Shown in pieces: positions 1 to 5,545 of a DNA stretch of 5,545 nt (its first letter is position 1; each line of letters opens with the position of its first letter). Source of the DNA: Bacteroidota bacterium. Lineage in GTDB: Bacteria; Bacteroidota; Bacteroidia; NORP154. The notes beneath the pieces are model-generated. The model saw only the letters and a list, made by a program, of their open reading frames with translations. It had not been told where the DNA came from and searched no databases. The DNA lies in the NCBI GenBank assembly GCA_002401055.1, contig NVRZ01000235.1:1-5545 (forward strand), read 5' to 3'. The position numbers and the translations under genes are program-made.

Positions 1-124
1 AGACTAAGTTTGTAATCGGTTGCATTCTCGCCTGTTACTTATCGAAAATTAAGGGGATGCTAAGCATGTAGAAGGCGTATTTTCGCTTTGTCTGGACGAG
101 GGTTCGAATCCCTCCAGCTCCACC
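1..124 (+). ncRNA. ssrA: tmRNA (ssrA), 3' portion, 5' end outside window
   Basis: This is the 3' end of transfer-messenger RNA, which with SmpB rescues ribosomes stalled on broken mRNAs and tags the peptide for proteolysis. The stretch CTAAGCATGTAG (60-71) is identical to the corresponding part of E. coli tmRNA just before the tRNA-like domain. The T arm is clear: stem GAGGG (98-102), seven-base loop TTCGAAT (103-109), stem CCCTC (110-114). It is followed by the acceptor strand CAGCTCC (115-121), the near-universal tmRNA 3' strand that pairs with a 5' GGGGCTG. Discriminator A122 and CC (123-124) are encoded, but the next base is T, so the terminal A of CCA must be added enzymatically. The 5' acceptor strand and tag-peptide reading frame lie upstream of the window, so the tag cannot be read. 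It could be confused with a tRNA by its T arm alone, but the upstream CTAAGCATGTAG element decides for tmRNA. Confidence 0.93.
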
Positions 125-127
125 TAC

Positions 128-168
128 GCCCTCCATAGCTCTGAACAAAGTGAAGAGCGACGGGGGGC
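128..168 (+). terminator. Stem-loop directly downstream of tmRNA, possible terminator
   Basis: A two-part stem begins 4 bp after the mature tmRNA end. GCCCTCC (128-134) pairs with GGGGGGC (162-168) with one G-T pair. After a 3x3 internal loop, GCTCT (138-142) pairs with AGAGC (154-158), closing an 11-base loop. The following bases TTGTTGATT are only moderately T-rich, so intrinsic termination is plausible but not certain. It could instead protect or process the tmRNA 3' end. Confidence 0.45.
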
Positions 169-332
169 TTGTTGATTATGAGCTGGATTCGAGAATAAAA
201 ATCACGGGCTACGGTGGACGCAGTCCACTATATATTATGAGTATTGTTACTTTGGCGAAGTCGGGCTCGGACGCTTGCGCCAGAGCTTCAGCGCCGGTGT
301 ATGGGCGCGGTCCACCTCTAAAACAAATAATT
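169..332. other. GC-rich, hairpin-rich spacer between ssrA and the GIY-YIG gene
   Basis: I see no convincing gene here. The 241-320 part is about 61% GC, against the AT-rich genes downstream. Several short inverted repeats are visible: GTGGAC/GTCCAC around a 3-base loop (214-228); GCGCC (291-295) with GGCGC (304-308); and GGTGGAC (213-219), which can also pair with GTCCACC (310-316). The nuclease frame is open without a stop across this stretch and back into ssrA (72-374), but the translation there resembles no family I know and contains no GIY-YIG residues. I treat it as non-coding. Confidence 0.5.
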
Positions 333-569
333 ATGTGGTATGTACATCAACTCAAATGCGCGGATGGGAAATACTAAACTGGGTTTAGTGGCAGAGTTCA
401 CGAACGATTCAGGGAACATGAATGTGGTGAAGTCTCATACACAAAGACGAGATTACCTGTGGAATTGGTCAGCTATTTCGCCTTTAAAGAGAAACAATTA
501 GCATACGACTTTGAGCGCTATCTCAAATCCGGATCAGGTATTGCCTTTGCAAAGAAGAGACTGCGCTAA
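333..569 (+). pseudogene. GIY-YIG family nuclease, interrupted by an in-frame TAA
   Basis: Read from ATG 333 to TAA 567-569 this is a 78-codon frame of the small single-domain GIY-YIG (UPF0213/YhbQ-like) family, small single-strand or branched DNA nucleases often of uncertain cellular role. The start MWYVHQLKCADGKY matches the usual opening strand of these proteins. After the stop come TGFSGRVHERFREHECGEVS, with the expected Arg/His helix, then TKTRLPVELVSYFAF, and finally FERYLKSGSGIAFAKKRL, with the conserved metal-binding Glu (codon 513-515). The stop TAA at 375-377 occupies the Tyr of the YIG motif (family pattern KYYTG, here KY-stop-TG). One base change from TAT or TAC explains it. Nothing else is damaged: 63 sense codons follow in frame. 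The truncated 14-residue product cannot be active. Either this is a recent pseudogene or there is a base error in the sequence. ATG 333 is chosen because family similarity begins there. Confidence 0.85.
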
Positions 570-600
570 TCCACTTATTCACCAAGCCTGAGTTCACGAA

Positions 601-626
601 GGCGAGCTAACCCCTCCAACTCAACA
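601..626 (+). repeat. Degenerate copy of the ssrA 3' end (possible att-like scar)
   Basis: Positions 612-626 match the ssrA 3' end (110-124) at 12 of 15 bases: CCCTCCAACTCAACA against CCCTCCAGCTCCACC. Just upstream, GGCGAG (601-606) resembles GACGAG (95-100), with a 4-base shorter gap. The copy is in the same orientation and flanks the broken nuclease gene on its far side. That is the arrangement expected when an element integrates at a tmRNA 3' end, but the match is short and imperfect and could be chance. Confidence 0.25.
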
Positions 627-706
627 AAACCTAAGCAAAGAATGAAAGCTATTCTTGAAAAACTCCTGATTAATATAGCCTTAAGTTATTTGACGTAACT
701 TTCCCC

Positions 707-2932
707 ATGCTCATTCGACTCGCTTACTTCATATTGTTCAGTTTGTTGGCCATTGGTCAATTGTTTGCGATTAACGGCATCGATAGCCTGCGAAATCAAT
801 ATCTAACTGCAGACGATGATTTACTCAAGATTGATGCGCTGGATAAATTAACAAATGAGTATTCCGCTCACAATTACGACAGCGCAATCTATTTCTCTGA
901 CATCGGAATAGGATTGGCCGTCAAAGCAAACTACAAGAAGGGGCTTGCATCGATAATGTTAAATCGGGGAAACACACATATGTATTTCTCTGAATTAGAT
1001 GAATCTCTTAATTGGTATAAAAGGAGTGCAGAAATTGCTCAGGAGAACAACTTAAAAGAACTATTGTCTAAAGGATGGAACAACATTGGTATCATATATG
1101 ATACTCAATCCAATAATAATAAGGCCCTACAATATTACCAACGTTCCCTGCAACTTAAGATAGAGCTGGGCAATATAAGGTCTCTTAAAAGCACATATTT
1201 AAATATTGGAGGCGTCTATGTAACGCTGGGAGATTACGAAACAGCATTGAAATTCTTTAGTGAATCAGAAAAAATTGGAAGGTCAACGCGTGACTCCTCT
1301 TCCACTGCTCATGTGTTAATTAATAAGTCTATCGTTCTAATAAAACTGAATAGGCACAGTGAGGCAATTCCCCTATTAATTGAATCGATCAAGTTGTGCA
1401 CACAACTTCAACTTCACAAACAATTAGGTTACAGCTTTAATACCATGGCGGTAGCCTATTTTAATATGGAAGAACATGATTCTGCAAAGCATTATTATGA
1501 TTTATCACTGATAGAAGCAACCCGCATCGATGACTCAGTGACCATATCAAAGGTAATGACCAATCTGGCAGACATTCATATAGAAGAGGGGAATTTAGAT
1601 GAGGCAAAATCCATGGCAACAGAGGCCCTTCGAATAAAAATGAAAACTAAAGATACAAGAGGGCAATCATTATCGAGAACGCAACTCGCTAATATTAGTA
1701 TTGAACAAGGGGATTATGCAACTGCAAAATCACATTTGGATATAGCCTTTTTATTGGTCAAAGAAGGCGAATATATTGATGAGTTGACAAAAGTGTACAA
1801 CACCTATCGCAGCTACTATCTTGCATTAAAAGACTATAAAAATGCCTATGCCTACTATGAACTATATGAAAAATTGGAGGACAGCATCCGTGGGAAGGAA
1901 ACAATTCAAAAGATTCACGCCCTTGAATTAAAAAATGAAAGAGAAAAGCAAGAGACGAAGATTAATCTGCTGGAAAAGGACAAAGAGCTAGCAAAAATAA
2001 AACTAGATAAGAGCAATTTGCTTAACTACTCCTTTGCCACTGGTGGAATTTTAGTATTTATTTTAGGCCTGGTTGCTCTCAGGGCTTATGTGCGCAAGAA
2101 AAAAGATCACGAAGTTATTCATCAACAAAAACTACAGGTTGAAGATCAAAAGATTGCGCTTGAAATCAAGAATAAATCAATAACAGATAGCATTAGATAT
2201 GCCAAGCGCATACAGAACGCTATTATTCCACCTATATCCATCGTAAAGGAATACCTCGGGGACATCTTCATTTTATATAAGCCAAAGGATATCGTAGCGG
2301 GAGATTTCTATTGGCTTGAAAAGCGACAGATCAGTGGGAGGGAACTAATTTTATTTGCTGTTGCAGATTGTACAGGCCACGGTGTCCCAGGAGCATTGTT
2401 AAGTGTTGTTTGTCATAATGCTTTAAACAGAGCAGTAAAAGAATTCAACGTTACAAAACCGGGAAGTATTCTTGATAAGGTAAGTGAGCTTGTAAACGAA
2501 ACCTTTGAAAAAAGTGAGCAAGACGTACATGACGGAATGGATATTGCATTGTGTTTGGTTGACAAACAAAAAAGTGAGTTGCATTACGCTGGTGCTCATA
2601 ATCCTCTATACCAAATTAGAAAGGGAGAATTGAATGAATTCAAGGGGTCAAGGGAACCAATTCCAAAATTCAGGAAAGACAAAGCATTCTCCAATGAAAT
2701 AATTCAAATGCAAAAAGATGATATGTACTATATCTTTTCGGACGGTTTTGCAGATCAATTTGGAGGATCTCATGGAAGAAAGCTTAAGTACAAACCTTTT
2801 CAAGAACTTCTGCTAAATAACAGCACCTTATCCATGGAAGAACAGCACGACAAATTGGAAGTATTCTTTGAAAAGTGGAGAGGGTCAGAAGAGCAGGTAG
2901 ATGATGTCTGCCTGATGGGATTTAAAATATGA
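707..2932 (+). CDS. TPR-repeat membrane protein with C-terminal SpoIIE/PP2C-type phosphatase domain
   Basis: This 741-residue predicted signalling phosphatase probably senses something in the periplasm and dephosphorylates a Ser/Thr-phosphorylated cytoplasmic partner. A signal peptide (1-21, ending GQLFA) precedes about nine tetratricopeptide repeats between residues 42 and 394 (clear units near 121-154, 161-194, 280-313 and 320-353). A charged coiled coil (about 400-438) leads to one membrane helix (443-462) and a second short coiled coil (465-490). The linker SITDSIRYAKRIQNAIIPP (491-509) is typical of Bacteroidota proteins of this type. The SpoIIE domain (about 510-741) keeps its metal-binding acidic motifs: GDFYW (D533), DCTGHG (D554), DGMD (D612), SDG (D679) and VDD (D732/D733), so it should be active. 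No anti-sigma or STAS partner is encoded nearby, so its substrate is unknown. There is no Shine-Dalgarno before ATG 707. The signal peptide directly after it supports this start. The gene stands alone, 123 bp before the next one. Confidence 0.93.
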   Translation: MLIRLAYFILFSLLAIGQLFAINGIDSLRNQYLTADDDLLKIDALDKLTNEYSAHNYDSAIYFSDIGIGLAVKANYKKGLASIMLNRGNTHMYFSELDESLNWYKRSAEIAQENNLKELLSKGWNNIGIIYDTQSNNNKALQYYQRSLQLKIELGNIRSLKSTYLNIGGVYVTLGDYETALKFFSESEKIGRSTRDSSSTAHVLINKSIVLIKLNRHSEAIPLLIESIKLCTQLQLHKQLGYSFNTMAVAYFNMEEHDSAKHYYDLSLIEATRIDDSVTISKVMTNLADIHIEEGNLDEAKSMATEALRIKMKTKDTRGQSLSRTQLANISIEQGDYATAKSHLDIAFLLVKEGEYIDELTKVYNTYRSYYLALKDYKNAYAYYELYEKLEDSIRGKETIQKIHALELKNEREKQETKINLLEKDKELAKIKLDKSNLLNYSFATGGILVFILGLVALRAYVRKKKDHEVIHQQKLQVEDQKIALEIKNKSITDSIRYAKRIQNAIIPPISIVKEYLGDIFILYKPKDIVAGDFYWLEKRQISGRELILFAVADCTGHGVPGALLSVVCHNALNRAVKEFNVTKPGSILDKVSELVNETFEKSEQDVHDGMDIALCLVDKQKSELHYAGAHNPLYQIRKGELNEFKGSREPIPKFRKDKAFSNEIIQMQKDDMYYIFSDGFADQFGGSHGRKLKYKPFQELLLNNSTLSMEEQHDKLEVFFEKWRGSEEQVDDVCLMGFKI

Positions 2933-3055
2933 CAAGAATGTGGGACAATTGAAACGTATACAATCTACCCCGGTTATGAGTGCAATACTTCTGCCTTTCC
3001 CATCAAAATATATTAGTACTTTTCATTCCCAGACCAATGTAATTACTCTTATCAA

Positions 3056-3997
3056 GTGAATTCTTCTCTTTCCACAAACGTTATCTGGAAACTATTATTT
3101 GTTTCAATTTCGTTGTTGTGTTTTACACCTTGGGTCAACCCTCCAATTGCACTGTTCGCTGGTGTAGTTCTTTCTTTGGTAATTGGAAATCCATATTCTT
3201 CACAAGTTCAGAATGTTTCAAAATACCTACTGCAGTTAGCGGTAGTAGGGCTAGGTTTTGGTGTTAATCTTACCTCAGCACTCGCAGGTGGTGCGCCAAG
3301 GCTGGAATTCATAATAGGCTCGGCAGTACTTACTATTCTTCTGGGTTTGCTGGTGGGTAAGTTATTGGGAATAGACAAAAAAATAGTTTTGTTGTTATCA
3401 TCAGGTACAGCAATCTGTGGCGGGAGTGCCATTGCTGCGGTAAGTCCGGTTATTGAGGCGAAAGAACACCACATCTCCGTTGCCTTGGGAACTGTGTTTG
3501 TCTTGAATGCCATTGCCCTGTTTATATTTCCATTTATTGGTGAGTATTTTAATCTCAGCCAAATTGATTTTGGACTGTGGGCAGCACTGGCAATTCATGA
3601 TACGAGTTCAGTGGTTGGGGCGGCACAAGTTTACGGTGAGGAAGCCCTGGAAATAGCAACTGTTACAAAACTTACGCGTGCACTTTTAATCTTCCCGCTG
3701 GTTATTATAATCTCGTTTTTCTATAAAAATGGAGAAAAGAAGACAAAAATTCCCTGGTTTATCATTGGTTTTATCGGAGCAATGCTTATTAATACTTACG
3801 TGGAGCAACTGGCAGAAATAAATCAACAGATTGCCATTGTAGCCAAAAAAGCACTTACCCTGACTTTATTTTTAATTGGCACAGGACTTACAAGAGAGTT
3901 ACTAAGAAATGTAGGGCTAAGGCCCATGATCCTTGGCTTACTCCTTTGGATTGTTATCAGCATTGGTTCTTTGGCCACTATTCTTTATATCTACTAA
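3056..3997 (+). CDS. YeiH/UPF0324 family membrane protein, putative sulfate exporter
   Basis: This 313-residue integral membrane protein belongs to the Cons_hypoth698 (YeiH, UPF0324) family, annotated as putative sulfate exporters without, to my knowledge, firm biochemical proof. Around ten hydrophobic segments span the chain, for example near 10-26, 30-44, 57-77, 84-104, 140-161, 204-222, 232-247, 263-279 and 289-312. Diagnostic family motifs are VVGLGFGVNL (63-72), SSGTAICGGSAIAAVSPVI (115-133) with AKEHH after it, and AIHDTSSVVGAA (179-190) followed by TKLTRALLIFPLV. The start is GTG 3056: the frame is closed by TAG at 3014-3016 and has no ATG between, and GTG gives a normal family N-terminus. 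No Shine-Dalgarno is visible. The C-terminus (LYIY) is complete, and the length is a little short of E. coli YeiH (about 350). A DksA-like gene follows after 9 bp, so the two are probably cotranscribed. Confidence 0.93.
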   Translation: MNSSLSTNVIWKLLFVSISLLCFTPWVNPPIALFAGVVLSLVIGNPYSSQVQNVSKYLLQLAVVGLGFGVNLTSALAGGAPRLEFIIGSAVLTILLGLLVGKLLGIDKKIVLLLSSGTAICGGSAIAAVSPVIEAKEHHISVALGTVFVLNAIALFIFPFIGEYFNLSQIDFGLWAALAIHDTSSVVGAAQVYGEEALEIATVTKLTRALLIFPLVIIISFFYKNGEKKTKIPWFIIGFIGAMLINTYVEQLAEINQQIAIVAKKALTLTLFLIGTGLTRELLRNVGLRPMILGLLLWIVISIGSLATILYIY

Positions 3998-4006
3998 ATT
4001 TGGATT

Positions 4007-4339
4007 GTGAACAACAAAGAACTTGGCGAAATTGAAGTCCTCCTCAAAAGGGAAATTGATAAAACCACTACATCTGTAGCTGAATATAAAGAACTTACTC
4101 AACCCATTGAGCCTGATGATGCTATTGGCAGGATTTCCAGAATGGATGCGATTAACAACAAAAGCATAAATGAAGCAGCTCTTCGAACCGCCGTTTTAAA
4201 ATTAAATCGGCTTAAGGATGTTTTGAGTAAGCTTCATGACAAGGATTTTGGTGTGTGCCGCAAATGTTCTAAACCAATACCTATTCAGCGTATTCTACTG
4301 GTGCCTCAAGCACCTTTCTGTGTGAATTGTGCGCAATAG
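4007..4339 (+). CDS. Short DksA/TraR family zinc-finger protein
   Basis: This 110-residue protein looks like a short member of the DksA/TraR family, which binds in the RNA polymerase secondary channel and modulates transcription, in DksA's case with ppGpp. The N-terminal two thirds (about 1-78) are helical and charged, as for the DksA coiled coil. The C-terminal zinc finger is intact: C84-x2-C87-x17-C105-x2-C108 (CRKCSKPIPIQRILLVPQAPF, then CVNC), including the family signature around the IPIQR helix. The acidic tip motif, D-x2-D-x-A in DksA, appears here as EPDDAIGR (D37, D38, A39), so the spacing differs. That, with the short length against about 150 for E. coli DksA, means it need not act like DksA. 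The start is GTG 4007: the upstream transporter's stop TAA (3995-3997) is in the same frame, leaving only ATT TGG ATT between. It is probably an operon partner of the transporter. The stop is TAG 4337-4339. Confidence 0.9.
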   Translation: MNNKELGEIEVLLKREIDKTTTSVAEYKELTQPIEPDDAIGRISRMDAINNKSINEAALRTAVLKLNRLKDVLSKLHDKDFGVCRKCSKPIPIQRILLVPQAPFCVNCAQ

Positions 4340-4359
4340 GATATTGGAATTGCAAGTAC

Positions 4360-4485
4360 TACCCCCTGTTTCTTTGCTTGCTGCACGCTGGCGCTAAAGC
4401 TTTAGCGTAGGCGCCCTCTGCGTGGCTTCGCACAGAAATCGTCCCCCTAAATTTAGGGGGACAGCGAGCTGGCGAGCAGGGGGTA
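4360..4485. repeat. 126-bp nested palindromic element (MITE- or REP-like)
   Basis: The ends are perfect inverted repeats, TACCCCCTG (4360-4368) and CAGGGGGTA (4477-4485). A second pair of arms lies inside: GCTTGCTG (4376-4383) with CAGCGAGC (4462-4469), one G-T pair. Between them sit two compact palindromes. One is a nested stem: CACGC (4384-4388) with GCGTG (4420-4424), then GGCGC (4390-4394) with GCGCC (4411-4415), enclosing the 16-bp perfect palindrome core CGCTAAAGCTTTAGCG (4392-4407). The other is a 22-bp perfect palindrome with half-sites GTCCCCCTAAA and TTTAGGGGGAC (4441-4462). GCTGGCG occurs twice directly (4387-4393, 4468-4474). There is no coding frame. TA at both ends would fit a TA target duplication, as for IS630/mariner-type MITEs, but it is part of the symmetric arms, so it proves nothing. 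A REP-like element moved by a RAYT transposase is the alternative. Confidence 0.7.
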
Positions 4486-4515
4486 ATGCTCACATTCTCA
4501 AAAATAATGCAACCA

Positions 4516-4558
4516 AAAAGCTGCAAAGCGGGGTTATTCCCTCGACCTTGCAGCTTTT
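4516..4558. terminator. Bidirectional rho-independent terminator between the DksA-like gene and dnaK
   Basis: AAAAGCTGCAA (4516-4526) and TTGCAGCTTTT (4548-4558) form a perfect 11-bp stem. A GGG/CCC inner pairing (4531-4533, 4539-4541) lies in the 21-base loop. On the minus strand the stem ends in a T run (TTTTTGGTT), 22 bp past the dnaK stop. On the plus strand it ends in CTTTTATT, so it can serve both convergent transcripts. Confidence 0.85.
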
Positions 4559-4579
4559 ATTGTATAAAAAGACGCCTGC

Positions 4580-5545
<966 letters not shown>

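Noticed and set aside
150..377. 75-codon frame from GTG 150 as a complete protein
   Set aside because: Only its last 14 residues resemble anything (the start of a GIY-YIG domain). The rest is GC-rich spacer with hairpins, and the frame ends at the nonsense codon of the nuclease gene.
655..703. Promoter before the phosphatase gene (TTGAAA 655-660, TAACTTTC 696-703)
   Set aside because: TAACTTTC is one base from the Bacteroidota -7 consensus TAnnTTTG, but no -33 TTTG lies at the usual 17-21 bp spacing, and it would leave almost no leader before ATG 707.
2996..3024. Promoter before the transporter gene (TACTTTTC 3017-3024)
   Set aside because: It is one base from TAnnTTTG, but only TTTC (2996-2999) stands in the -33 place. 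Such partial matches are common in AT-rich DNA.
2933..3055. Terminator for the phosphatase gene
   Set aside because: Only a 4-bp ATTG/CAAT inverted repeat is visible, with no T run.
3208..3598. Minus-strand frames inside the transporter gene
   Set aside because: They are antisense to strongly conserved YeiH motifs and have no recognisable protein features of their own.
4360..4485. CRISPR array or integron attC site
   Set aside because: There are no regularly spaced direct repeats and spacers, and the palindromes lack the attC core-site pattern with an adjacent cassette gene.

Overview
The window most likely comes from a Bacteroidota (Cytophagia- or Flavobacteriia-like) chromosome. The evidence is the TPR + membrane helix + SpoIIE-phosphatase architecture with the linker SITDSIRYAKRIQNAIIPP, the Bacteroidota-type DnaK sequence, AT-rich genes without Shine-Dalgarno sequences, and a tmRNA whose 3' CCA is not fully encoded. 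All three standard stop codons are used (TAA, TGA, TAG), so the genetic code looks ordinary. No database search was possible; assignments rest on reading motifs.

Layout. Positions 1-124 are the 3' end of ssrA (tmRNA), cut by the window edge. A stem-loop (128-168) and a GC-rich, hairpin-rich stretch follow. Then comes a small GIY-YIG nuclease gene (333-569) with one in-frame TAA exactly where the Tyr of the YIG motif should be. Positions 570-706 hold no gene, but 601-626 resembles a degraded copy of the ssrA 3' end. A large sensor-like phosphatase (707-2932) has a signal peptide, about nine TPRs, one membrane helix and a cytoplasmic SpoIIE/PP2C domain. After 123 bp comes a two-gene unit, a YeiH/UPF0324 membrane transporter (3056-3997) and a short DksA/TraR zinc-finger protein (4007-4339), only 9 bp apart and both starting with GTG. 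Positions 4340-4579 contain no gene. They hold a 126-bp nested palindromic element (4360-4485) and a symmetrical hairpin terminator (4516-4558) shared with the convergent dnaK gene. The 3' part of dnaK (4580-5545, minus strand) runs off the right edge.

How the parts relate. Most of the window is ordinary housekeeping: ribosome rescue (tmRNA), protein folding (DnaK), RNA-polymerase-binding regulation (DksA-like) and signalling (SpoIIE phosphatase). The accessory-looking parts are the ssrA-proximal segment with the broken GIY-YIG gene and a possible att-like scar, and the palindromic element between the DksA-like gene and dnaK. I see no convincing new multi-gene system. The most interesting signals are those two non-coding regions.
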